Shown: piece by piece, positions 54,242 to 63,236 of the stretch
Layout of the letters: every line of letters begins with the position of its first letter
How positions within the stretch are numbered: position 1 is the stretch's first letter
Source of the DNA: Sulfitobacter sp. BSw21498
Lineage (GTDB): Bacteria; Pseudomonadota; Alphaproteobacteria; Rhodobacterales; Rhodobacteraceae
Reading direction: 5' to 3'
Length of the DNA: 64,000 nt
NCBI RefSeq assembly: GCF_006064855.1
Contig: NZ_CP040754.1
Span: 83,548-147,547, forward strand
Position numbers and translations under genes: made by a program
Notes under the pieces: model-generated
Told to the model about the DNA's origin: nothing
Databases searched by the model: none
What the model saw: the letters and a program-made list of their open reading frames with translations, nothing else

Positions 54242-56245
54242 TCAACCAGAGATACCCTCCCCCTGCTTCAACTGGCTTTCCAGCCCATCCAAATCATCCA
54301 CCACATTATCGAGCCGATCTCTATCGCCACCATCGATTTCCTCAATTTGCATCTCAACCTGGTCGGCAAAGCTCATTTCAATTTGCCGCTGCTCCTCTTC
54401 GACAACGGCTTGAACAGCTTTTGAGCTTTTCTTGGTGGGCGGCACAGATATACCTGAGCTGATTTCTTTTGAGCCAAGTAGACGCTCATAATGCGCATTA
54501 GGCTCCGCACTCGTTCCAGCTTGGCTCGGGCCCTGCTTTGACCCGCAAGAATCTGGCCCGTGCGCCTTACCGCCACCCCCACCCCTCGCTGGAAACGGCA
54601 GCTCACCCTTCTGCGCGCTATGGATCGCCGCAAACAGCCGATCATCAAAATACTGGATCCGTTTCGCCCGTACTGGCATCTGCGCATCCACGACCATGAT
54701 AATTTCATCCAGCGGCAAACGACGGGCTTCATCTTCGGGCAGTAGCGACGTTTCTTCCGTCCGTGTGGACTGACTGCGCCCCTCGAACGGATTCTTGCCA
54801 ATGGACCGTGACCGCGTGACCACCGTTTTGGTCGTCTTGCCTACGGCCTTGCTCAGCTCCTCAATGGTCTTTTCATCTGACGGGGTGAGGTAGAGCTTTA
54901 CGCCTGCGTTTCCCTGCAAGGCGCGGCGGGTATTTTCACCATAGATCTCATCGAGGGCGGGGATGGTTTGTGTGACGACTGCTAGATGCCCGCGATAGGT
55001 GCGCAGGGTTTCAATGCTCTCGACCACGATGGGCATTTTGCCAAGGCGGTTGAACTCATCGAGCATGATCATCACGGGCCAAGGCTCATCCTTGCCCGGT
55101 TCCTTCTCTTGCATCGCCGAGAGAAGGTCTGAGAAAAACAAACGGATCAGTGGCGCAAGCGGCTTTACCATCAGCGGCTGGACAACGAGATAGACCGTAA
55201 AGGGCTTTTTGCGGATCGTGCGGAAATCAAAGTCGGAAACCTGCGTTGCCTCATCAATCGCGGGGTTCTGCCATTGGTCCAGACCTGAGGTCATCAGAAG
55301 CGAGACATAGGAGGTCAGCGTGTCGTTGTTGGTGGAGGCCAGCCGCGTAAAAATCAGCTTTGCTGCTTTGTTGTCGATCTCATGGCCCCGCGCCACGTAT
55401 TCTTTCTGCTTATTACCCCCCGAAGCCGCGATCCGGTAGATCTCGCCCAAGTTGGGCTTCTTGCGTTGGAAGGCCAGCAAGCCCGCGGCCACGAAGAGAT
55501 CGATACCGCCTTTCAAAAGCCCTTGAACGCGATCATTGTCACTTTGCAGGAACAGGGTCGCCAGTAGCTGCAATTCCATCTGCTGACGCGCGGGGTCTTT
55601 CAGCTCATAGATGCGCAAAAGCGGATTGTAGCGATGCGTCCGCTTGCCTTCCCAGTCCGTGGGCGCAAAGCGGTAGACCTTGTCACCTTGGGCCGCACGG
55701 TGACGCGCCGTCGCTTCAAAACACTCACCCTTTACATCCAACGTGACGGCAGACCCCTGCCAAGTCAGCAGGTTCGGGATGACAAAGCCGCTGGTTTTAC
55801 CGCGCCCCGTTGGTGCCACGATCAGCGCATGGGGAAACACCTTCGAGGTGATATAGCGTGCGCGGGATTTCGGGCTGCCCAGTTTGCCCAGAATAAACCC
55901 GGTGCCGGGTTTGCCAAAGAACCCGTTGGCTTTCATCTCGCCGCGCTTTTGCCAATGGGTCTGACCAAAGCGTGTGAGGGCTGAGCCGGACAGGGCAAGG
56001 CTCATCATCAGCCCGGCGACGGCACACCCGCCGATGATCAAGTTGATCAGCTGGAAATCATCAGGCCGTCTATCTCTGATCCAGAGGTAGTTCTGCGCGA
56101 TATATCCAAAGTCGATATCGGCGCTGAACCCAAGTGCCTTGAAGGTCAGCACAGCCGAGGCAATGGTGTAGCCCATCGCACCCGCCACCAAAGTGACCAG
56201 AACGACCCCGATAGCAATCCAAGCCTTGCCCATGGATCCACTCAA
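54242..56245 (-). CDS. virD4: VirD4/TraG coupling protein
   Basis: 667 residues. Two N-terminal membrane helices (AIGVVLVTLVAGAMGYTIAS and NLIIGGCAVAGLMMSLALSG), then a RecA-like motor: Walker A ALIVAPTGRGKTSGFVIPNL, LDVKGECFEATARHRA, Walker B PVMIMLDEFNRLGKMPIVVE, and the C-terminal Glu/Gln-rich tail. It links relaxosome and channel. The start overlaps the relaxase stop by four bases; ATG at 56231-56233 is an alternative. Confidence 0.94.
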   Translation of the reverse strand: MSGSMGKAWIAIGVVLVTLVAGAMGYTIASAVLTFKALGFSADIDFGYIAQNYLWIRDRRPDDFQLINLIIGGCAVAGLMMSLALSGSALTRFGQTHWQKRGEMKANGFFGKPGTGFILGKLGSPKSRARYITSKVFPHALIVAPTGRGKTSGFVIPNLLTWQGSAVTLDVKGECFEATARHRAAQGDKVYRFAPTDWEGKRTHRYNPLLRIYELKDPARQQMELQLLATLFLQSDNDRVQGLLKGGIDLFVAAGLLAFQRKKPNLGEIYRIAASGGNKQKEYVARGHEIDNKAAKLIFTRLASTNNDTLTSYVSLLMTSGLDQWQNPAIDEATQVSDFDFRTIRKKPFTVYLVVQPLMVKPLAPLIRLFFSDLLSAMQEKEPGKDEPWPVMIMLDEFNRLGKMPIVVESIETLRTYRGHLAVVTQTIPALDEIYGENTRRALQGNAGVKLYLTPSDEKTIEELSKAVGKTTKTVVTRSRSIGKNPFEGRSQSTRTEETSLLPEDEARRLPLDEIIMVVDAQMPVRAKRIQYFDDRLFAAIHSAQKGELPFPARGGGGGKAHGPDSCGSKQGPSQAGTSAEPNAHYERLLGSKEISSGISVPPTKKSSKAVQAVVEEEQRQIEMSFADQVEMQIEEIDGGDRDRLDNVVDDLDGLESQLKQGEGISG

Positions 56246-58491
56246 TGGACCTGGCCCCGCTCTGTCTCGCCGTCCACGTCAGCCGCGCGGTGTCTCTCGA
56301 CTTCAACGTCTGCCAACTCGTCGACAACCTGTCGCAACGCCTCCGAGTTTGCGGTTGCCGCATCCGATTGCAAATAGACCTTTGCGGCATAGAGCCGATC
56401 AAGACGATCTTCGAGAACGTTTTCCAAAGCGTCGCTGTCGCCATCGTTCAGGCGATCCAGCTGCGCCGTGTCCAAAACCTGCGCCACCCGCGCGCGGAAG
56501 GCCTCGCGTTCGTTTGCAGTCTCAAAGGGCGACGACAACTCCCCAGCCCGTTCATGGGCGAGAACACGGGACAGTTCGGGCGTCTCAAACTGCACCGTCT
56601 CGCGCTCCGTAAGCCGTATCTCCCGTTCAGCGTCGCGCGCTTCATAGACACGCGCGTATGTGTCGCCGAGGCCTATTGCCAGCTGCTCGGGCATATCGGG
56701 ATATCGCGTCTGTAGATCGCGCGCGACGGAAACGGAGATTGGCGTCCTGCTATGCGCGCCCAAACGCGCCGCTTCAACCTCAATGATGATCCGCTCTGCA
56801 GCGGCCCGATCTACGACCACCGCCTTGCCTTCTTCATCCACGCGGATCACATCGGTGGGGCGCGCAATCAGTTCTGGATGGTCGCGCAGATAGTCCCGCT
56901 GTGCGTCCTCCAAACGCTCTACGGCAAGGCTTTCGATCACGGCTTCGTCAAGATCTCCACTATGGGCTTCAATCCGAGTCTCGATGCGAACAGCATTGGC
57001 AGCAGTTTCAATCTGGGCGTCCGTGACATGCGCCTGCACCTCACGGGCGTCTTCAATGACCCCGTCACGGCGCAGCACGCCCTCCCGTTCCAGCATGGTC
57101 CCGAGCTGCACATGTACATCATTGAGAATATCCCGCGCCTGTTCCAAATCCGCGCGGCGCTCAAGGTTCAGTTCCTTCGCCTCGGCCACCTTGGAAAGGT
57201 CATCCGCGATCCATTGATGCTCGAGCGCGGCGTTCTGCGCCCCTGTCTCCATCCGGGCCACAACCGCGGATGTGCTGATCCCCGTGCCGCGCAGGGCCGC
57301 ATCGACGCGGGCCCGCACCCGTGGCTCAGACAGACGCTCCAGTTCGCTTTGTTGAATATTGGCTTCAGAATAAACCCCGCCTTCTGACGGGCCCTCCGAG
57401 AGGGAGTTGGAGCGCAGCCCCAGCGGCTGCATATGCTGCACCCGCGCTTGAATGGCGTTGAGGGATTTTTCCAGCGCGGGCCGCTCCGCATCCGGCTTTG
57501 CCGCGATCAAATCTGTGATGTTGGCGACCTTTTCCGCGTAACGGCTGCGCAGATCCTCGAACGTATCGTCTTCGGCCATGTAAATGCCTCCTGCGGTTTC
57601 AACGTGACCCCCCTTCGCCAGAACCTCGCCAGCACGGAACAGAACTTCGGCAATGTCTGCGTGGTTCTCGGAGGACGCCTCGGCGGCCAGCGCGTGGAAC
57701 ATGATTTTGGTGTTTGCGATTTCGGCAAGCGTGCGAGTCAGATCCTTGCCAACGCGTTCCCGCTCCACTGGCACCCTGCCCTCTTCCTTGGCGGCATAAA
57801 CCTCGCGAGTGCGGGGAGGGTAATGTACCTCGCCACGATCTATCCGCCGCGTGGCTTCCAACCGCACGCCGTAGGTCTCGGCCTCTTCGACCATCGCCAA
57901 TCGGAAGTCGTCATAATTGAACCGATGATTGCGCGCCAAATAGAAGAATTCGCCCTCTTGCGAGCGGCGGTTCAACACCAGATGCGCATGGGGATGATCG
58001 CGGTCCTCATGCACCGCGATAATGTAATCGAAGTGCCCCTCATCGGTCTGGAAGAACCGCTCGGCCACATCCGTAGCGATGTCGCGCACATCTTCGCCAC
58101 GCGTGCCGATCGGGAAGGACATCAGCAGATGTGTGGTCTGCCCAAGCTTGGGTTTGAACCCTGCGCTCCACCGCTTGGCAAACCGCTCGGTCAGGTCTTT
58201 GATCTCGCCGCGATCAAGCTTGGATTTCCCATCCAGAAACCCACTGCTGTCGACGATATGGGTGGACTTGGTGGTGAGGTATTCGAGCTGGTTGGACAGC
58301 TGGGATTTGTTCTGCGTGCCCCCGCCCCGGATCGCCTTGAACACAGCTGCCCGATGTCCCACCGCAGCGCGCACCATCTGCTTTTGCTTTGAAGCATACA
58401 GACCCTGCATCGAGCCACGGATGCGGCTCCAACCATCCTCAAATATCTCTCCGGTGACGGCACCAACCGCATCATTCAGCCGCATGCGCAA
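56242..58491 (-). CDS. Relaxase/mobilisation nuclease
   Basis: 749 residues. Relaxase domain in the first 250 residues with the metal-binding HUH motif IIAVHEDRDHPHAHLVLNRR and upstream TTHLLMSFPIGTRGEDVRDI; tyrosine candidates lie in SQLSNQLEYLTTKSTH. The long remainder is charged and helical and may contact VirD4. It nicks oriT and pilots the strand into the recipient. Overlaps the upstream MobC-like gene by 20 bases. Confidence 0.92.
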   Translation of the reverse strand: MRMRLNDAVGAVTGEIFEDGWSRIRGSMQGLYASKQKQMVRAAVGHRAAVFKAIRGGGTQNKSQLSNQLEYLTTKSTHIVDSSGFLDGKSKLDRGEIKDLTERFAKRWSAGFKPKLGQTTHLLMSFPIGTRGEDVRDIATDVAERFFQTDEGHFDYIIAVHEDRDHPHAHLVLNRRSQEGEFFYLARNHRFNYDDFRLAMVEEAETYGVRLEATRRIDRGEVHYPPRTREVYAAKEEGRVPVERERVGKDLTRTLAEIANTKIMFHALAAEASSENHADIAEVLFRAGEVLAKGGHVETAGGIYMAEDDTFEDLRSRYAEKVANITDLIAAKPDAERPALEKSLNAIQARVQHMQPLGLRSNSLSEGPSEGGVYSEANIQQSELERLSEPRVRARVDAALRGTGISTSAVVARMETGAQNAALEHQWIADDLSKVAEAKELNLERRADLEQARDILNDVHVQLGTMLEREGVLRRDGVIEDAREVQAHVTDAQIETAANAVRIETRIEAHSGDLDEAVIESLAVERLEDAQRDYLRDHPELIARPTDVIRVDEEGKAVVVDRAAAERIIIEVEAARLGAHSRTPISVSVARDLQTRYPDMPEQLAIGLGDTYARVYEARDAEREIRLTERETVQFETPELSRVLAHERAGELSSPFETANEREAFRARVAQVLDTAQLDRLNDGDSDALENVLEDRLDRLYAAKVYLQSDAATANSEALRQVVDELADVEVERHRAADVDGETERGQVH

Positions 58492-59053
58492 ACTCCCTCA
58501 GAGCGGCGGTTGCAGTGAGCTGCATCGCATCGCGACGGCGGCGCACAAGCAAGTCAATCTCGTCTGCACTGTCCAGAATGAACCGCGCCAACCCGCGCAT
58601 CTGCGCAAGCCGCAATTCCGAGAACTCGGGGCCTGTTCCCTGCCCCGCCCGATTGGCCTTTTGCATCTGTTTGGCAATCTGGGCGACACCGTTTCCAACC
58701 TCATTCAGCGAGGCGCGATAGCGCGCCATCTCTGCCGCCAGCTGGGCGTCAGCAACGAAGGTGCCACCCGCTGCTTGCATCAACCGCCGCAGCCCTTCCG
58801 AGCGCGTCTCGATCCCCGCTGACGCCAGCACCCCATCGAACGCCTCCATCTCCTCAGAGGTCACTTTCACACTTACTGCCAAGACCGGCACGGACGTATC
58901 GCGCTGGCGCTCTGCGTCACTCTTCACCGTGTATTGCACCGTTCGCGGTGTCACCCCGAACCGCTCCGCAAGCACGGACGTGGAGACGCCGTCCGCAGCT
59001 TCGCGCACGATCTCCATGCGTTGCGCATCGGTGAGACGTTTTGAGCGAGACAT
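58472..59053 (-). CDS. MobC-like relaxosome accessory protein
   Basis: 193 residues. An N-terminal helix-turn-helix (RMEIVREAADGVSTSVLAER then FGVTPRTVQYTVKSDAER) followed by the mobilisation-protein region VKVTSEEMEAFDGVLASAGI, and a helical tail with LRLAQMRGLARFILDSADEI. Such proteins bind oriT and help the relaxase. First gene of the DNA-processing operon, next to the candidate oriT. Confidence 0.85.
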   Translation of the reverse strand: MSRSKRLTDAQRMEIVREAADGVSTSVLAERFGVTPRTVQYTVKSDAERQRDTSVPVLAVSVKVTSEEMEAFDGVLASAGIETRSEGLRRLMQAAGGTFVADAQLAAEMARYRASLNEVGNGVAQIAKQMQKANRAGQGTGPEFSELRLAQMRGLARFILDSADEIDLLVRRRRDAMQLTATAALREFAHAAE

Positions 59054-59280
59054 GCGAAGAAAGACCCCCTATTTCCTGCCACCTTCATACAAGGCTGAAC
59101 CCAACATACGAAACTATACTAATCTGTCAATAATATACTTACGGTGAATTAGCGCGCAGGCAGCCTTGTATTCCGTTTCACGCCGAGCACCGCAGGTGCG
59201 AGGCCGCGCCCGAGAGGGCGCCAACCAACACCAGCCGCTTGCGACAACGTCAGCCGTCTCAACAGGGCCCGCGCCTGAGG

Positions 59281-59309
59281 TCTGTCTGGACATGTAATGT
59301 TCGGACAGA
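59281..59309. repeat. Imperfect inverted repeat in candidate oriT
   Basis: 13-base arms (TCTGTCTGGACAT / ATGTTCGGACAGA) around a 3-base centre with two wobble-compatible mismatches. A hairpin on either strand is possible and is typical of relaxase recognition sites. Confidence 0.5.
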
Positions 59310-59368
59310 AGCGATGGGGCGGGACAATCCTCACCCGACAGGGCCGACAGACAGGGTCAAGGGAGGTC

Positions 59369-59388
59369 AGAATTGGCTTGCCAATTCT
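59369..59388. repeat. Perfect inverted repeat in candidate oriT
   Basis: AGAATTGGC, two bases, GCCAATTCT. A 9-bp perfect repeat in the same gap. Nearby AAAAACCT at 59396 and AGGTTTTT at 59419 form another stem. Confidence 0.55.
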
Positions 59389-59494
59389 CTGCCGCAAAAA
59401 CCTGAAGGCCGCGCCGAAAGGTTTTTGGGGATGGCCCCCTTGAGGCTGGCTGGCGGCTCTGTCACCGCGCTTTTTCAACCCAAACAAAAACCAT

Positions 59495-59515
59495 CAGGAC
59501 TGCTCCGCAGTCCTG
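59495..59515. repeat. Perfect inverted repeat in candidate oriT
   Basis: CAGGACTGC, three bases, GCAGTCCTG. A 9-bp hairpin in the same non-coding gap, 80 bases upstream of the terminator of the next gene. Confidence 0.5.
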
Positions 59516-59588
59516 TCATCGGCAACCGTGACCGCTGCCGAAGGCAGGGGTCTCAACGGGACTCGAAGCGATCTCTGGAACAGAGATA

Positions 59589-59608
59589 GGGCCGCCTGAC
59601 GGCGGCCC
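59589..59608 (-). terminator. Hairpin after the small conserved gene
   Basis: 8-bp GC stem (GGGCCGCC / GGCGGCCC) with a 4-base loop, 16 bases past the stop of the minus-strand gene at 59624. The following TATCTCT is only weakly T-rich. Confidence 0.6.
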
Positions 59609-59623
59609 ATCCTCGGGAAGGAT

Positions 59624-59830
59624 TTACTCTTGGGGTTCCTTTGAGCTTGGTGGGAACATCACGAGTTCTTGGACGCCGACGGGGAAGTCGAGCTTAAGGC
59701 TGAAGAACTCCGAGCCATCCCCGTTGCGGGTGTTGCGGAACATGGCCCCGACGCGTTGGAAACGGGTGCGTTCTTGGCCTTCGCCATCGGTGTATTTGAC
59801 GGGAACTGTTGCGACGTAGTGGTTGGTCAT
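59624..59830 (-). CDS. Small conserved plasmid-type protein
   Basis: 68 residues: VPVKYTDGEGQERTRFQRVG, AMFRNTRNGDGSEFFSLKLD and FPVGVQELVMFPP. A compact beta-type fold; similar short proteins occur on many alphaproteobacterial plasmids with unknown function. RBS AAAGGAG lies upstream of ATG. Confidence 0.72.
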   Translation of the reverse strand: MTNHYVATVPVKYTDGEGQERTRFQRVGAMFRNTRNGDGSEFFSLKLDFPVGVQELVMFPPSSKEPQE

Positions 59831-60190
59831 TTGGGTCTCTCCTTTTTGCGATGAGGATCAAAAGGCATGGGGGCATCAGGACCGGTCGCAAGCGCAAATG
59901 CGGAGGGTCCGCGCCAAAGGCGTGGAAGCCGTATTTGTGCTTGCCGGAGCACAGCGTAGGGAACGGCCGGTCCGACCCCGTGCGATCCACATCAATGAGC
60001 AAAAAGAAGAGACCCAAATGTATGCCCCCACATCGCAGTCGCCACGGTTCTCGTTGATCTCGATGCAGGTGAAGGTCGGGTTCGCTCTGATGCGACGTGT
60101 TGGGGTTTGGTCTGTCGCGCAGAACGAAAAGCAGGGAGGGTTTTCAGCTCGGGCGAAGATCAGTTTGCCGGTGTTGAGCTGGCTGCGACG
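59831..60190. other. Intergenic region
   Basis: About 360 bases. One minus-strand frame stays open after the SNase-like stop and contains TRRIRANPTFTCIEINENRG, but it has no start codon in a useful place. It may be a remnant of a coding sequence. No gene is supported. Confidence 0.45.
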
Positions 60191-61267
60191 TTATCGGCAC
60201 CAAGCTTGAGGACGTGGAGGACAGCTGGTCCGGCCGCACCGGTATGGCACGGCCAATCCCTCACCAATCAGTGTGCGCCCCACATCCTGGCCGTCGACGA
60301 ACAGCGAGCCACATAGGCGTCCGAAGTTGCATCGGTCAGTACCTTCGGTACCAGGCCTGCACGAACATGCCACGCGTTCAAATTCTATCGATGCCGCATT
60401 CCGCACCAGTTGGCTCAAACGCGCCGTTGCGCGTTCCCCGACCTGACGCTCTGCAGCGCAGGAAGGCCGCCAGGTCTCGGGAGCATTGAAACCGACAAGG
60501 CGAACGTTGGGAGTAATCCCACGCACGTTTATCGTATCACCATCAATGATCCTGACATCGCTGGCACGAAGGCCCCGATCCTGTGTTGTGGGTTGCGCCG
60601 TGGTCGGCCTATTGAGAGACAGGAAGCTAGAGGACATCCAGCCGGTTCCCAAGTCAGACCTAATTTGCGCCCATTGTCCTTGGTCACGAAGCAGCTGGAC
60701 ACGGGTGCCTTCAACCAAAACGCCCATGACCCGATCAGACGTGGACGGCCCGGATCGTTGATTGACCCGTGTGCCCGTCACATAGACGTAAGCGGAGCTT
60801 GCCGATTGCGGCGCGGACGTCGCTGGGGAGCCGTTAGATGTGGATTTCGATGATGTTGAATCGAAGAACGATCCAATCAACGCAACGAACGCGACGACAA
60901 TAACAAGCGGCACCATGATCTGTCGCTGAGCCCTACGGACCGCCCGCTGAGGTGCAGTGATTGCACGGGTTACAGACATCGGTCGGGACTTTGGTTGGTA
61001 AGACTCGGTGCGGCGCTTCCGAGTCGGACGCGGTGCGCTATCGTTAGCCTGTGATTTGGGCTGTGATGATGACTCACGTTCCAGCTTCAGGACTTTGTGC
61101 AAGCTGGCATACTGGGCCTTACTCAGACGTGTGTCGCCTCCATACTTCTGAAACCGCGCGGCCATGTTTCCAAGAAACGATACCTCCCAATCGTTCGCCT
61201 GCCCAGACTGCAGTCGCGCATTAATGCGCGATTGAATCTCTTTGGTGCGGTCTGGAGAAAAGGGCAT
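60191..61267 (-). CDS. Membrane-anchored SH3 plus thermonuclease-fold protein
   Basis: 358 residues from ATG at 61265-61267; TTG-started frames extend further. A basic cytoplasmic N-terminal part (1-120), a membrane helix (IMVPLVIVVAFVALIGSFFD), a bacterial SH3 domain (TRVNQRSGPSTSDRVMGVLV), then a staphylococcal-nuclease-like domain: VRIIDGDTINVRGI, VRLVGFNAPETW (Arg and Glu of the active site) and CNFGRLCGSLFVDG (second Arg). Probably an extracytoplasmic nuclease. Similar proteins occur near conjugation genes. Confidence 0.85.
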   Translation of the reverse strand: MPFSPDRTKEIQSRINARLQSGQANDWEVSFLGNMAARFQKYGGDTRLSKAQYASLHKVLKLERESSSQPKSQANDSAPRPTRKRRTESYQPKSRPMSVTRAITAPQRAVRRAQRQIMVPLVIVVAFVALIGSFFDSTSSKSTSNGSPATSAPQSASSAYVYVTGTRVNQRSGPSTSDRVMGVLVEGTRVQLLRDQGQWAQIRSDLGTGWMSSSFLSLNRPTTAQPTTQDRGLRASDVRIIDGDTINVRGITPNVRLVGFNAPETWRPSCAAERQVGERATARLSQLVRNAASIEFERVACSCRPGTEGTDRCNFGRLCGSLFVDGQDVGRTLIGEGLAVPYRCGRTSCPPRPQAWCR

Positions 61268-61472
61268 CGACTGAAAAACCTGCGCGCGTGATATGCTGTC
61301 CAACAAAAGTCATTTGTGGCGCGGACACAATAGACAGGGATTACATTGAGATAAGGTCAAGCTAATCGGAAAACGGGAAAATCGGACATCCACCGTCATG
61401 ACTTAAACGAGCCCTTGCTGCAGATCAGCACCGCGCATCTGAATGTCTACCCACGATCTTGAGAACGAAGAA

Positions 61473-61494
61473 AGGGCCACCCGAAGGTGACCCT
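61473..61494 (-). terminator. Terminator after the DUF2493 gene
   Basis: On the minus strand a 9-bp stem (AGGGTCACC / GGTGGCCCT, one wobble pair) with a 4-base loop is followed by TTTCTTC. It lies 8 bases past the DUF2493 stop. Confidence 0.7.
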
Positions 61495-61501
61495 CTCTGA
61501 C

Positions 61502-62431
61502 TTATGCCTCGCCCGATGTCTTCGCCGGATCCGCGACCCGCATCACCGTCAGTCCTTTCGCTTCGGCTTTCTGGCCGAGGTTCAGCGCCACCCCGTTGCC
61601 GCCGAAGAGGACAACTCCCGTAGCGGCGAACTTATCGTCCAGCATCTCATCGTTGCACTTGAAGGGTGCCGCTCGTCCATGTGCGGACCAACGCGGATCG
61701 AAGCGCGCTTGGTTGATGCCCCGCGCGCGTGCCCACCGAGCCGCGATCATCTCCGCTCCATGCTTGCCGCCTTTGTGGCAGATAAAGATATCTTGGTTGC
61801 GGTTTTGTTTGATGCGATCCCGAACCTTATCGAGGGTCCGGAAGATGACATCGATGTCGGTCCAGTCCGTCGCTCCCGAGACAATCAGAGGAACGCCTTC
61901 GACTTTCGACTTGGCGGCAGTTTCCCGATCATGCTGCTCCAGAAGCTGCTTGGCCTCGAAGACTGCTCCCGTCTCTTGCGCCCGAACGCTGGCCCGCGAT
62001 CCCGCTGCCGGGATGAAGGCATTTCCTGTCTCTACCTCGTAGCACTCTGCAGCGGCCTCCCCCATCGTCTCGATGGCATCCACGATCTCCCGCAAGTGCA
62101 CGAAGCGCGCTTGCGCCTCTTCCAGTGCGGTCTCTGCGATCTCTGATCCGTCGTGGCATTTTGCCAGTGCGCCGATCTTATCCGCTGTGCGATCAACTTC
62201 CTTACCGAGTGCAACCTTCCGGCGCTGCAGGATTGTCGCCAACCCGTGCGCGAGAGGTTCGATCTCTCCCTCAAGTCCGGTATTCCGCAGTTGCCCAAGA
62301 AGGGTCTCAAAAGTTTCGCGAATGATGCTGTCTTTCAGGATATCGTCCTGCGGGATTGGTAGGTGTGCGTCTTTCTCCGTCAGGCCGAAGAGTTCGATTG
62401 TCTCGTATGTTGTCGCTTGATCGTAGGCCAT
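61502..62431 (-). CDS. DUF2493 (SLOG-like) protein
   Basis: 309 residues from ATG at 62429-62431 (MAYDQATTYETIELFGLTEK). The helical N-terminal half holds a coiled coil. The C-terminal DUF2493 domain is recognisable: GATDWTDIDVIFRTLDKVRD, IFICHKGGKHGAEMIAARWA, RARGINQARFDPRWSAHGRA. The family has a Rossmann-like SLOG fold and is common on plasmids and phages, with a proposed nucleotide-ligand-binding role. Longer in-frame starts lie in non-conserved sequence. Confidence 0.82.
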   Translation of the reverse strand: MAYDQATTYETIELFGLTEKDAHLPIPQDDILKDSIIRETFETLLGQLRNTGLEGEIEPLAHGLATILQRRKVALGKEVDRTADKIGALAKCHDGSEIAETALEEAQARFVHLREIVDAIETMGEAAAECYEVETGNAFIPAAGSRASVRAQETGAVFEAKQLLEQHDRETAAKSKVEGVPLIVSGATDWTDIDVIFRTLDKVRDRIKQNRNQDIFICHKGGKHGAEMIAARWARARGINQARFDPRWSAHGRAAPFKCNDEMLDDKFAATGVVLFGGNGVALNLGQKAEAKGLTVMRVADPAKTSGEA

Positions 62432-63236
62432 TTGTTCATCTCCAGATGTTTGAGTTTGAGGACCACCACGTGAGTGTGGGGCCATGGCCGATTTCTGGTT
62501 CACCGAATCTGTCCGGGTCAGGGACGGCGCAGCCGCCAGCTTGCTGGGCGCAAAAGTTTTCCAAGCGCCGTGCTAACAACACGCACAACCTCACGCGCGC
62601 GATTGACCTCTCCACTCGCGCCACCTTCGCCGAAAAGTTTTGCGATCCTTGAGGCGGGCTGATTTGGGGGCCATCCGGAGGATATGCTTCCACAGTCATG
62701 TGTGTGTGTTTTGACGCGAGGTTTGCCCGACGCGAGCAGGCAAGCGGCGGTGCTGGACACGCAGGCGGTCGCAGCGGCGGGATCGTTTTGCCCCGCAAAA
62801 CAGACCAGAGCGAAGACCGAAGGCGTGGCCGAGCGCCGCCGTGCTCGCGAGACGGGCAAACCGGGACGCCAAGTGCGCCGCCGCGGTAAGGCCGCATGGC
62901 CGCATGCGCGACGGGCCGCAGGGCCGTTCTCTCCTGCGACACGCGAAGCCGAGCAGGGGAGGCCCTGAGGCACTAGTGGATACTTCTGGAGGTTGCTTAT
63001 CGAACACTGGCGGTGTATTCTGACTTTAGTTCAATTGGGGCTGGCGCGCTGTGAGAAACAGGTCGGCGCAGCAGGTGAGAATCAACCCAGCGAACCTGAT
63101 CCGGGCCCATTGGATCTTGGTTTGCCGAGCTTCTTAGAGTTCCACGGTTTGCTCAATCTATTGCGCGCTTTCCGACTCCTGCTATAGGGCCCACGGCTTA
63201 AACTGGACTCGGACGCACGCCAGAGGAAAGAGCAAA
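62432..63236. other. GC-rich spacer
   Basis: About 800 bases. Very GC-rich between 62700 and 62970, with open frames on both strands that are a by-product of composition and carry no domain. It holds the promoter side of the DUF2493 gene and, at 63200-63236, AGGAAAG before the following gene. Nothing else was recognised. Confidence 0.5.

Larger units (their letters stand above)
59054..59623. other. Candidate oriT region
   Basis: A 570-base non-coding stretch upstream of mobC, relaxase and virD4. It starts with an AT-rich patch (about 59085-59145) and contains several inverted repeats listed separately. Position next to a relaxase operon, AT-rich patch and hairpins are typical of oriT, but no known nic consensus was recognised. 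Confidence 0.55.

Noticed and set aside
59149..59487. 112-residue minus-strand frame in the oriT gap
   Set aside because: Arg/Pro-rich composition artefact without domain, interrupting the inverted repeats.
62518..62973. Open frames on both strands in the GC-rich spacer
   Set aside because: Composition-driven; no ribosome site, domain or signal.
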